A stretch of DNA of 7,047 bases from Candidatus Pelagibacterales bacterium (GCA_002684605.1 NYVM01000011.1:1-7047), one strand, 5' to 3'. Positions 1 through 6,961 are shown, numbered from the stretch's first letter. The notes: generated from the sequence alone by a model not told the origin. Made by a program: numbers and translations.

Positions 1-1565
1 TAAAAATTATAAAAGAAAAATGATAAAGCTAAGAGTGGAATGCAACAGACAAAAATATTAACTTTATTATCGTTATGTATTAATTCAAAGTTTTTAGAAA
101 TATATTGAGTATGTTTTATACTTTTTATAAATTCAACTAAATTATACAATCCATATATTATAATATAATTTAAAAATAATAATACAGTTGCAGCTGTTCT
201 TGCTTCACCTCCATATAAAAAAGGTTGAGATAATATAACTGATAAGAATAATAAGCCAAATAATGATAAATCATAATTTTTATATCTTATAAATTGATAG
301 ATTGATAATATACCCCCCACAGTAAATAAAAATAAAATAAATATTCTAAATAAATAAAACTCTATATGAAGAAAACCTGCAGTATTATGGTATCTTTCGT
401 CAAAAGCGCTAGAGACCTCATAAAACTTAATCATTTGTATAATAGAACCAATAATAAAATTTTCAGGATTCTCTAGTAATGAACTATAAAGAATGCTCTT
501 TTTCTGCTTTGCAGCCTCTGATCCTGATAACTCTGTAAGATAAGGATGATCTTGAATAATTTTTGACCACAGTTGTGGGGGCAACTCATCATAATTACCT
601 TCTAAACTATATTTTCCTAATTCACCAGTTGCATACCAAGAATCATAAGCATTACTTAATTCTTTTGGTGTGTCAGGGGATTTAGCCTCAATTATAAAAC
701 TATTTACTTGCATTACTATTACAAATAATAATAAGCAGCTTAATATTAATCCACCTGCTTTCAATTTAGAATCCTTGAAAACATAGATAAAACTCCATAA
801 ACAAATAGCTGGAATAATAAATATTATACTGGGTCTAATTATAAATCCTATGAAAAGTAATAATAAGAAAAGAATGAAAAAATAAAGATTTTTATTTATA
901 GTGTTAATAAACTTAATAAAAAATATAAAGGCAGTACCTCCTAATATATAACCTATATTTTCTGTACAGACACCTCCAACATGCTCATGTAAAAAATCTG
1001 ATGCAAGTGCTGCAAATAAGATTGCGCAAACATATCCATATTTATTATAGATTAGTATCGCTGAATAGAAAGTTACTAATACAGTTAAAAAAGTTATTAT
1101 TATTTGAATAATATGAGTATTTAATTCAAAAGTTCCCAGTAAACCTGAATACAATATTGGATATATTACCCTACCTTTTTCTGAATAAAAACTGCCACTA
1201 AATAAATATTTAGCTGCTTGTTGCATATAATCTTGTGCGTCATCTTTTGCAAATAAGCCTAGTTCTAGCCATCGAGTATGAATCAGATCATCTTGAGTAA
1301 TAGATAAAATAATAGCAAGACTAAAAGAAGATATTAATAAAATACCAAACATCTGAAGATATTTATTAAAACTATAATGTGTAAGAAAAATATTTATGAT
1401 TAATAATGCTATAGAAAAAATTACTATTAATTGAGAATATAAATAATAAATATCGTAATTCCAATCAATAACGTTTTTTGATACATATCCTAAATAAAAT
1501 GAAATTATTAAAAAAGAAAATAAAGTTAAACTATTTATAATATTAGTTTTTAAATTATTAAACAT
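1..1565 (-). CDS. Polytopic membrane protein, GT-C glycosyltransferase-like (3' end at or beyond window edge)
   Basis: An uninterrupted frame runs from an ATG at 1565-1563 to the left edge, giving 521 residues and then a partial codon 'TA', so the stop may lie right at the boundary or further out. I see about eleven or twelve hydrophobic segments (roughly residues 13-28, 43-62, 72-90, 151-173, 179-192, 204-220, 227-262 as two, 271-287, 403-423, 433-450, 457-475, 503-521) and one large soluble loop at about 293-395. After the third segment comes KDDAQDYMQQAAKYL (107-121), which resembles the acidic D-D/E..Y...A first-loop motif of GT-C enzymes such as PMT/ArnT relatives. RP at 244-245 follows a membrane segment. 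GT-C enzymes move sugars from lipid-linked donors at the outer face of the inner membrane; the substrate cannot be told here. An in-frame TAA at 1574-1572 limits the start. There is no Shine-Dalgarno. Membrane-protein identity is firm; the enzyme class is inference. Confidence 0.8.
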   Translation of the reverse strand, partial: MFNNLKTNIINSLTLFSFLIISFYLGYVSKNVIDWNYDIYYLYSQLIVIFSIALLIINIFLTHYSFNKYLQMFGILLISSFSLAIILSITQDDLIHTRWLELGLFAKDDAQDYMQQAAKYLFSGSFYSEKGRVIYPILYSGLLGTFELNTHIIQIIITFLTVLVTFYSAILIYNKYGYVCAILFAALASDFLHEHVGGVCTENIGYILGGTAFIFFIKFINTINKNLYFFILFLLLLFIGFIIRPSIIFIIPAICLWSFIYVFKDSKLKAGGLILSCLLLFVIVMQVNSFIIEAKSPDTPKELSNAYDSWYATGELGKYSLEGNYDELPPQLWSKIIQDHPYLTELSGSEAAKQKKSILYSSLLENPENFIIGSIIQMIKFYEVSSAFDERYHNTAGFLHIEFYLFRIFILFLFTVGGILSIYQFIRYKNYDLSLFGLLFLSVILSQPFLYGGEARTAATVLLFLNYIIIYGLYNLVEFIKSIKHTQYISKNFELIHNDNKVNIFVCCIPLLALSFFFYNF

Positions 1566-1570
1566 GTAAA

Positions 1571-1579
1571 ATTATATCA
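1571..1579 (-). promoter_or_regulatory. Candidate extended -10 promoter element, leaderless start
   Basis: Read on the minus strand, TGATATAAT (1579-1571) matches the extended -10 consensus TGnTATAAT exactly. Five bases separate it from the A of the membrane-protein ATG at 1565, so transcription would be expected to begin at or next to the start codon. No Shine-Dalgarno lies in between, which agrees with a leaderless mRNA. No good -35 hexamer is visible about 17 bp upstream (1594-1599 reads GTGGAA). Such hexamers also arise by chance in AT-rich DNA. Confidence 0.4.
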
Positions 1580-1708
1580 CAAATATTTAAATCTTCCACC
1601 TACTCCAGTATTTGTAGAAAAAGTTCTATTTTTGGCAGAGTTTTTGTATGAAAAATTTACTAAAAGTGTCCAACGATAGTGTCCAACGTTACCTAATTTA
1701 ACCCTCAA
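1577..1708 (-). pseudogene. Possible remnant of an outer-membrane beta-barrel C-terminus
   Basis: In the moaB-to-membrane-protein gap, a minus-strand frame stays open until TGA at 1579-1577. Its last part reads TLLVNFSYKNS, then a polar turn, then TFSTNTGVGGRFKYL and stop. That is the alternating polar/hydrophobic pattern, polar hairpin and aromatic-rich end typical of the last two strands of an outer-membrane barrel protein. There is no ATG or ribosome binding site; the only possible starter is a TTG at 1708. The frame runs back into moaB in another register. It could be the tail of a gene lost by deletion or a chance open frame. Only a homology search would tell. Confidence 0.22.
1665..1690. 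repeat. Two tandem 13-bp direct repeats
   Basis: AGTGTCCAACGAT (1665-1677) is followed immediately by AGTGTCCAACGTT (1678-1690); the first 11 bases are identical and one of the last two differs. The same gap also holds two copies of TTGGCAGA, at 1632-1639 and 1712-1719, 80 bp apart on either side of the tandem pair. This stretch is visibly less AT-rich than its surroundings. It could be a protein-binding site pair, a replication-slippage duplication or the scar of a lost element. Confidence 0.6.
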
Positions 1709-1737
1709 TAATTGGCAGATAACCAGTACATAACGCT

Positions 1738-2277
1738 TTAAACGTCTTCCTCGTGCTCTCTTAATCTTGGCATAAGCTCAACTAAGTTACACGGTCTATG
1801 ACGATAATCTAATTGATAGGCTAAAATATCATCCCAGGCATCCTTACATGCACCTACTGAACCAGGTAATGAAAATAAATATGTACCTTTAGTTACTCCT
1901 GCCATTGCTCTTGATTGTATCGTTGAGGTAGCAATTTTTTTAAAGCTTAGCCATCTAAATAATTCTCCAAAACCAGGTATTTCTTTCTCTAAAATTTCTG
2001 AAAAAACTTCAGGTGTTAAATCTCGTCCAGTAATGCCAGTTCCACCAGTCGTGATTATTACATCAATATCTTTATTACTAATCAGATCATTTAACTTTGC
2101 TTTAATTTGAACAACATCATCTTTTACCAAAAAGCGACCAGTTATATTATGACCTGCTTTAATTATTCTTTTTTTTAAAGTATCTCCAGATTTATCTTCC
2201 TCCAAAGTTCGTGTATCTGAAATAGTTACTACTGCTATATTAACTGACTTAAACTCTCTTTCTTTATCTATACCCAT
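1738..2277 (-). CDS. moaB: Molybdenum cofactor biosynthesis protein MoaB
   Basis: This 179-residue protein covers the whole MoaB/Mog fold. MoaB-type proteins bind molybdopterin; Mog-type members adenylylate it ahead of molybdate insertion in the cytoplasm. Seen in the sequence: VVTISDTR (16-23), the TTGGTGITGRDLTPE nucleotide/pterin loop (76-90), PGFGELFR (101-108), SRAMAG (122-127), the LPGSVGACKDAWDD signature (137-150) and the C-terminal PCNLVELMPR (162-171). The RPCNLVELMPR ending and single-domain length favour MoaB over MogA, MoeA or CinA. The ATG at 2277 is backed by an AGGAG 11 nt upstream that overlaps the stop of the lytic transglycosylase gene, so the two are probably translated from one mRNA. 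No other molybdenum cofactor gene lies in the window, so its pathway partners must be elsewhere. All motifs look intact. Confidence 0.95.
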   Translation of the reverse strand: MGIDKEREFKSVNIAVVTISDTRTLEEDKSGDTLKKRIIKAGHNITGRFLVKDDVVQIKAKLNDLISNKDIDVIITTGGTGITGRDLTPEVFSEILEKEIPGFGELFRWLSFKKIATSTIQSRAMAGVTKGTYLFSLPGSVGACKDAWDDILAYQLDYRHRPCNLVELMPRLREHEEDV

Positions 2278-2288
2278 AATAATTATTT

Positions 2289-2293
2289 CTCCT
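2289..2293 (-). promoter_or_regulatory. moaB ribosome binding site overlapping the slt stop codon
   Basis: On the minus strand, TAGGAG (2294-2289) contains both the TAG stop of the upstream transglycosylase gene and the AGGAG Shine-Dalgarno of moaB. The spacer to the moaB ATG is 11 nt, slightly long. Ribosomes ending slt would uncover or directly feed the moaB start, so translational coupling is likely. Confidence 0.65.
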
Positions 2294-4079
2294 AAAAACT
2301 TAAGTTTTTATATTTTGGCCAAGAATTGTTACTTAATGCCTTACGGCTTGGCTTATCTTGTTTCAATTTATCTCTATAAATCCATATATTTTTTAAAACC
2401 TTTTTTACAAACCACCTAGTTTCATAACTTGGAATACTTTCTATATATAGTAAAGGGTCAGAATATATTTTAATTTTCTCATTCCATTTTTTAAATTTAG
2501 TAGGGCCTGCATTCCAGGACATTAATAATGGTATAAATGAGTCTGATATTTCTTCTTTTTTCATTAACCTTAATAACAAATCTTGTCCTATAGAAATATT
2601 ATAGTCTAAATCATATAATTTCCATAAATTAGAACCTCTAATAGACCTGTTGCCCGACACCACTCTTGCAGTACTAGGCATTATTTGCATTAAACCCCTA
2701 GCACCTCTTGGGCTTTTAGCTTTAAGATAAAAGCTAGATTCTTTTCTTATTAATGACCATATTATAACTTCATCTATCTTTTTTGGAATATTATTAAACC
2801 ATTTAGGTGAGGGATATAGAGCTAAATAATTAGTTTCTCCTTTTTGAAGTATCTTATCTCCCAATCTTAATTGAACAGCTGGGAGATTTAAATAGTTAGT
2901 TAATTCTAATAGTTGCTCTATGTAATTTTTATCAAGCAAACCATAAACAAATCTGATCTCCTGATCAGCCTCACCATATTTTCCTGTACTTGATAGAGCC
3001 ACAGCTCTTTTAATATGTTTATTATTTAATATATCAAGATCAAATAAACTGCCCTTATTATTTATTTCCCATGATATATTTTCTTTATAACCCAAATACT
3101 CAATAGCTAACTGTCCATAAAATGTATTTAACTGTTTAGCAGCAATATTAAAATTTGTTTTTGCAGCAGATTGATTATTAGACTCTAAATAAATTTTAGC
3201 AGCCCAGTATGCACCAGCAGATTTAAACCAAATATTTTTTTCAAAATTAGCTAATTTCAAGAATGAAGTTAGAGCTTGTTTTTTTTTATTTAATCTATAT
3301 GCAGCTAAACCTGCCCTCCAATATAATTTGGGATTATCAATCCCAGATCTACTAGCTGCATTAATAGATAATTTTAGGGCTAACTTATCTTTAGCTACCG
3401 CATAATAACCTGAAGCGATTATGCCCTTTAAATCATCCGTTATATACATTGGTAAATCTAATTTATTGACCTCATTAAGTGCTGCAGTTGGCCTTCCTCT
3501 TTTTACTAAACTTCTAATCTTTTTATATAAAGAATAATATTTTTTTGGAACGCTAAAGTTTTTTAATGGCACAATACTTTCATAATCAAGTCCATAGCCT
3601 CCTAGTCTGCTTAGACTTTTTGGCTTTGCTAATGATTTAAAATTTTTAGGCTTTCTCTTTTCTGCTAATTTCCAGATTTTATTTGACATAGGATGGTCGG
3701 AATATAATAAGAGCCATTCTTTTAGCTCTTTATAATTAGACCTATATTTTGTAGGATGCATAAGTTTTTGGTATTTCACATGCCCCATAAGTATCTTATC
3801 GTCTAACAAACTTATTATCGTATCTGCCTTCTTCCATTTTCCCGATTTTTGTAAAGAAAAAATCTCTATATATCTTCTTTTATCTTCTTCAGTAAGCAAG
3901 AGGTTATTAGCAATATTTCTAGATTCCTTAATTAATAAAGAATGAAAATATTTACTCTCTTCATTAATCAACTCATTAGAGCACACATTATTTGCAAAAC
4001 TTGTAGAAAATAAAAATAGTATGAAAGTAATGCTTTTTTTTAAATTGAAAAATAAATAAAGTTTAGACACATTACACAC
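2292..4079 (-). CDS. slt: Periplasmic soluble lytic transglycosylase (Slt70-like)
   Basis: This enzyme family cuts the MurNAc-GlcNAc bond of peptidoglycan without water, leaving 1,6-anhydro-MurNAc, in the periplasm. Residues 1-29 form a signal peptide: KK, a hydrophobic core ITFILFLF, and a cleavage site near SFA|NN. There is no lipobox before the Cys at 33, so it should be soluble. Residues 30-420 are helical-repeat sequence like the Slt70 superhelical ring, with TPR-like stretches (about 250-315). The C-terminal SLT domain (about 430-570) has the catalytic Glu447 in RKESSF, RGLMQIMPSTA (461-471), SWNAGP (521-526) and IPSYETRWFVKKVL (549-562). The length of 595 is close to the family's usual size. 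The first in-frame start is a GTG at 4079, with a second GTG at 4070; an upstream TAA at 4088-4086 blocks extension. Neither GTG has a clear Shine-Dalgarno. It lies 77 nt downstream of the glycosylase gene and 14 nt before moaB. Confidence 0.93.
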   Translation of the reverse strand: MCNVSKLYLFFNLKKSITFILFLFSTSFANNVCSNELINEESKYFHSLLIKESRNIANNLLLTEEDKRRYIEIFSLQKSGKWKKADTIISLLDDKILMGHVKYQKLMHPTKYRSNYKELKEWLLLYSDHPMSNKIWKLAEKRKPKNFKSLAKPKSLSRLGGYGLDYESIVPLKNFSVPKKYYSLYKKIRSLVKRGRPTAALNEVNKLDLPMYITDDLKGIIASGYYAVAKDKLALKLSINAASRSGIDNPKLYWRAGLAAYRLNKKKQALTSFLKLANFEKNIWFKSAGAYWAAKIYLESNNQSAAKTNFNIAAKQLNTFYGQLAIEYLGYKENISWEINNKGSLFDLDILNNKHIKRAVALSSTGKYGEADQEIRFVYGLLDKNYIEQLLELTNYLNLPAVQLRLGDKILQKGETNYLALYPSPKWFNNIPKKIDEVIIWSLIRKESSFYLKAKSPRGARGLMQIMPSTARVVSGNRSIRGSNLWKLYDLDYNISIGQDLLLRLMKKEEISDSFIPLLMSWNAGPTKFKKWNEKIKIYSDPLLYIESIPSYETRWFVKKVLKNIWIYRDKLKQDKPSRKALSNNSWPKYKNLSF

Positions 4080-4156
4080 CAGATTTTAAATGATTTAGAT
4101 AATTAACTAAAATTGTCTTATAGATACAATAATCAGTTTAAACAGTATATTAAAAA

Positions 4157-4885
4157 TCATGATAATTTATCTCGTACTGATTTAAGGTCTGTCCAACTCT
4201 CTTTTTTATTCTGAGGATTAACTAGTACATACCTAGGGTGAAACATCGAGATACAAGATATACTCGATGTACCTAGAGGCTTCGGCAACTCAAACCATTT
4301 TCCTCTAGTATTAAAAATACCATTATCTGTTTTCACTAAATTTTTCACAACCTCGGCACCAAGCATTATGATTACCTTGGGGTTAACAATATTAATTTGC
4401 TTATATAAAATTTGCAAAGAAAGATCTATTGGAGATTCTGAAGTGAAGCAGTGCATATTAGTAAAATATGTATTGCTCCTATTATGACCTATAGCTTGAA
4501 GCATAGCATCTAATAAATTTCCAGATTCTCCCTGGAAAGGTTTTCCGGCTTTAATATCTTCAATATCAGGCTTATCTCCTATAATCATTAAATTAGCATC
4601 ATTATTCCCATCAAAAAATGTAAATTTTGATTTTATATTATTTATTAAAGGATTTAAACTTATATACTTAAACAAATCACTAATATTATCGATATGTTCT
4701 ATATTAAGTGTATTTATTTTAAGTTCACTATTTGACTGATCATTAGTTAATATTTTATTAACTTTTACTTTTGACCTTAACCCATAATAATCTCTTTGGA
4801 TATGATCCGTAGGTTCATCATATCCCATATCACTGAGCCAAATGATAGCCTCAGTATGCAACGTATTAATGAATTCTTCTGACAT
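4157..4885 (-). CDS. Uracil-DNA glycosylase, family 4-like, lacking Fe-S cysteines
   Basis: This 242-residue protein matches the uracil-DNA glycosylase superfamily, which removes uracil from DNA at the start of base excision repair. The N-terminus (EAIIWLSDMGYDEP, 12-25) resembles the leader of alphaproteobacterial family-4 enzymes. The catalytic part begins at about residue 96: LMIIGDKPDIED (99-110) stands for the usual GEAPG motif, then GKPFQGESGNLLDAML (114-129), TNMHC (142-146), PKVIIMLG (169-176), TRGKWFELP (193-201) and the second active-site motif HPRYVLVNP (216-224) with a late WTDLK (231-235). Odd point: family 4 normally holds a 4Fe-4S cluster with four cysteines, but here the usual CxxC site reads SLNPL (76-80), and only Cys146 and Cys211 exist in the whole protein. 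The first motif has Asp104 where Glu is usual and lacks its final Gly. The ATG at 4885 has no Shine-Dalgarno; the small upstream gene ends 16 nt before it. The fold is confident; activity and exact family are less so. Confidence 0.85.
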   Translation of the reverse strand: MSEEFINTLHTEAIIWLSDMGYDEPTDHIQRDYYGLRSKVKVNKILTNDQSNSELKINTLNIEHIDNISDLFKYISLNPLINNIKSKFTFFDGNNDANLMIIGDKPDIEDIKAGKPFQGESGNLLDAMLQAIGHNRSNTYFTNMHCFTSESPIDLSLQILYKQINIVNPKVIIMLGAEVVKNLVKTDNGIFNTRGKWFELPKPLGTSSISCISMFHPRYVLVNPQNKKESWTDLKSVRDKLS

Positions 4886-4901
4886 TTATTGCCAATTTAT
4901 A

Positions 4902-5096
4902 TTAAATAGATCCATATGGAATTGGTCTACCATCACTATCTTTAATTAATTTTCCTGCTTCATCCTGAGCCGCTATATAATTTCCATGACCCAGCCATGT
5001 TCCAATATATTTAACAGGTTTTGCAACCTTACCGTTGAAAGTTTTATCTTTTTGCTTTGCGCCTCTAGCTAAAGGATTATTTTTTGTAATAGCCAC
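4902..5096 (-). CDS. Small basic protein of unknown function, first gene of the repair operon
   Basis: I do not recognise a named family for this 64-residue protein. It has no signal peptide, membrane segment or cysteine, and is clearly basic in its N-terminal half (KNNPLARGAKQKDK, 5-18), followed by FNGKVAKPVKYIGTWLGHG (20-38), with aromatic and glycine positions that look like a folded beta-rich unit, and an ordered tail ending DGRPIPYGSI. The sequence is not random-looking. The GTG at 5096 is well supported: AAAGGA lies 7 nt upstream (5109-5104). It is the promoter-proximal gene of the operon and ends 16 nt before the glycosylase start. This placement suggests, but does not show, a link with DNA repair or nucleic-acid binding. 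A ribosome-associated or stress role would be equally possible. Confidence 0.75.
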   Translation of the reverse strand: MAITKNNPLARGAKQKDKTFNGKVAKPVKYIGTWLGHGNYIAAQDEAGKLIKDSDGRPIPYGSI

Positions 5097-5103
5097 TTAA
5101 TTT

Positions 5104-5109
5104 TCCTTT
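5104..5109 (-). promoter_or_regulatory. Ribosome binding site of the 64-residue gene
   Basis: AAAGGA on the minus strand sits 7 nt before the GTG at 5096. It decides for this GTG as the start, since no ATG is available near the N-terminus. Confidence 0.6.
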
Positions 5110-5264
5110 ATTGTTTTATAATAATTAATTATGCACTTATTGCCCTAATTAATTAGAACGTCAAGCTTATATAACCAATTAACAGAATTATAATAATAAT
5201 AAAATTAAAAAAATACAATCCATATTATATATAGTTTAGTATAGTCTATATATATAGAAAACGT

Positions 5265-5271
5265 TAAGGAG
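5265..5271 (+). promoter_or_regulatory. Strong ribosome binding site of the TPR gene
   Basis: TAAGGAG ends 8 nt before the ATG at 5280, an ideal spacing. It favours this ATG over the in-frame ATG at 5289, which would be 17 nt away. Confidence 0.75.
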
Positions 5272-5279
5272 TATATTTT

Positions 5280-6959
5280 ATGGTTTTTATGAGAATTTTT
5301 TATCTTTTAATATTTATATTTATACAAAATCAGTCCTTTGCAATTGATTGGATACCCAATCAAGTAGGGTCCTTCCTCAGCAGTAAAGTTGCTAGATCTA
5401 TGACTGATATAGAAAATTCAGCTTACTATGCACAGTATTCGTATAATCAAAATACAGCTTCTAACGGCTTAGGAATAATTGCGATAGAGGCATTGTTAGC
5501 TAATGGTCAAGTTAAAGATGCCATTCCTATTGGAATTAAGGTTTCAGACCAAATGCCAGAAATAACTTTGGCACAATACCTTAAAGTATTAGATAGCCTT
5601 GATAAAAATAATAATAATGAAGCTCTTGAAAGATTGTTAAAGGTTAATCCTAATGGCATAGATACATATATTCTTCCAATACTTCAAACTTGGGCTGCAG
5701 CAGGATCTAATCAACAAACAGCTGGGCTGCAAATTATTAAGGAGCAAGCTGAAAGAGGAGTTTTAGAGCCTATATTTGATTATCATTCAGCATTAATTAA
5801 TGAATATATTGGAAATGATGAAGCTGCTAAAATAAACTATAGTAATATTATAAAAAAATCTAATAATGCTAATGCACAAGTATATCTTTCCGCTGCTTTA
5901 TTCTTTAAAAGAAATAATAATATTAAATTATTTGATATGACTGTATCTAAGCTTGAAAGACTTAAGCCTTATAGCAATGAATTGTTTTTATTAAAAAATA
6001 ATAATTATTCTCTTGATAAGAAAATTATTAACATAAAAGATGGTATAGCTGAAACATTTTTAAATAGTGCAGAAATATTATTTAACGAAGGCCTAGATAG
6101 ACAAGCATTAATATATGGGCAAATTGCATTACACTTATCGCCTAATTTAGATACCGCATCCTATTTATTAGGTAAGATATTTAGAGCTATTAATAATAAT
6201 AAAAGAGCTGCTAAATATTTAAAGAATATTGAAGATAATTCTTCTATATCCCACGACTCTAAAATTACATATGCAGAAATTATTTATGATTTAGAAGGAA
6301 CAGAAAGCTCATTTGCAATATTAAATAAATACCATAAACTTCATCCTGAAAATATTAATTTTTCTCGTGCTATTGCTGAATTATTTTATAAAGCAGAAAA
6401 TTTTGATAAATCGATAGAATATTATGATCTAATATTTAGCAAAATTGAAAAAATTGAATTTAAACACTGGCCTCTTTTTTATGCAAGCGGCATCGCTTTA
6501 GAAAGAGGCAAAAAATGGGAAAGAGCAGAAAAACAATTCTTAATGGCCTTGAAATTTGTTCCCGACAATCCTCAAGTACTAAATTATCTGGGTTACTCAT
6601 GGATAGACCAAGGTATAAATATAAATGCAGCTATGGATATGATCGTAAAAGCAGCGGAACAGAGACCTAATGATGGCTACATAATAGATAGTTTAGGCTG
6701 GGCCTTCTATCAAATAGGTCAATATGAAGAGGCCGTAATTAAATTAGAAAAAGCTGTTGAGTTAACAAGTGATTCTATTATCATAGATCATCTGGGCGAT
6801 GCCCTTTTTTATGCGGGTAGAAAAATTGAAGCGGTATTCCAATGGCAAAGAGCTTTAGAATTTGAACCTTCAGAAGATATAAAAAATAAAATTATAGAAA
6901 AAATTGAAGGAACATTAATTCCTAAAGCAGGAATAAGTGCGAACTCTAAACCTATCTAA
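5280..6959 (+). CDS. Secreted tetratricopeptide-repeat protein
   Basis: The protein has 559 residues. A signal peptide is clear: MRIF, hydrophobic core YLLIFIFI (8-15), and a cleavage site near QSFA|IDW (18-24), so it should act in the periplasm or be anchored to the envelope through partners. The rest is helical repeat sequence. The N-terminal half (about 60-240) is degenerate and rich in Asn. The C-terminal half has recognisable TPR units: about 260-290 (ILFNEGLDRQALIYGQIALHL), 365-390, 400-430 (GKKWERAEKQFLMALKFVP), 434-465 (NYLGYSWIDQG), 468-498 (DSLGWAFYQIGQYEEAVIKL) and 503-531 (DHLGDALFYAGRKIEAVFQW). TPR units bind other proteins, and no catalytic motif is seen. A TPR gene directly before ispE is, to my knowledge, a recurring alphaproteobacterial arrangement. 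It is divergent from the repair operon, and ispE starts 2 nt after its stop. The partner is unknown. Confidence 0.9.
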   Translation: MVFMRIFYLLIFIFIQNQSFAIDWIPNQVGSFLSSKVARSMTDIENSAYYAQYSYNQNTASNGLGIIAIEALLANGQVKDAIPIGIKVSDQMPEITLAQYLKVLDSLDKNNNNEALERLLKVNPNGIDTYILPILQTWAAAGSNQQTAGLQIIKEQAERGVLEPIFDYHSALINEYIGNDEAAKINYSNIIKKSNNANAQVYLSAALFFKRNNNIKLFDMTVSKLERLKPYSNELFLLKNNNYSLDKKIINIKDGIAETFLNSAEILFNEGLDRQALIYGQIALHLSPNLDTASYLLGKIFRAINNNKRAAKYLKNIEDNSSISHDSKITYAEIIYDLEGTESSFAILNKYHKLHPENINFSRAIAELFYKAENFDKSIEYYDLIFSKIEKIEFKHWPLFYASGIALERGKKWERAEKQFLMALKFVPDNPQVLNYLGYSWIDQGININAAMDMIVKAAEQRPNDGYIIDSLGWAFYQIGQYEEAVIKLEKAVELTSDSIIIDHLGDALFYAGRKIEAVFQWQRALEFEPSEDIKNKIIEKIEGTLIPKAGISANSKPI

Positions 6960-6961
6960 CT

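Larger units (their letters stand above)
5097..5279. promoter_or_regulatory. Divergent promoter region with twin palindromes
   Basis: This 183-bp gap separates the minus-strand operon from the plus-strand TPR-ispE pair, so it must hold promoters for both directions. It contains two copies of TAATTAATTA, at 5122-5131 and 5146-5155. Each sits in a perfect 12-bp palindrome (ATAATTAATTAT 5121-5132; CTAATTAATTAG 5145-5156), and the centres are exactly 24 bp apart. A third palindrome, CTATATATATAG, lies at 5246-5257. Several TATA-like stretches at 5221-5257 could be -10 elements for the TPR gene, but none can be picked with confidence. No terminator or RNA gene is visible. Confidence 0.5.

Noticed and set aside
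1665..1690. Start of a CRISPR array
   Set aside because: Only two units with no spacers between them and no cas genes; it is a simple tandem duplication.
1566..1737. tRNA gene, integron attC site or phage attachment site in the moaB/membrane-protein gap
   Set aside because: No cloverleaf can be folded, the attC core patterns do not match, and no integrase lies nearby.
1660..1737. Rho-independent terminator after moaB
   Set aside because: I found only a 4-bp stem (GTTA/TAAC) and no following T-run, too weak to call.
1738..2277. CinA or MogA identity for the molybdopterin protein
   Set aside because: It is a single short domain ending in PCNLVELMPR, as in MoaB, without the CinA C-terminal domain.
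4080..4160. Terminator or promoter between the glycosylase and slt genes
   Set aside because: ATCATGAT followed by five Ts is an AT-only mini-palindrome overlapping the stop codon, and GTTTAAAC at about 4137-4144 is isolated. No -35/-10 pair is convincing, so I keep the genes in one operon.
4157..4885. UdgX or family 1 (Ung) identity for the glycosylase
   Set aside because: The KRRIH-type insertion of UdgX and the GQDPYH motif of Ung are both missing; the motif order fits family 4 best.
5189..5205. TAA/ATA triplet run as a microsatellite or functional repeat
   Set aside because: A few imperfect triplets in an AT-rich spacer are expected from base composition.
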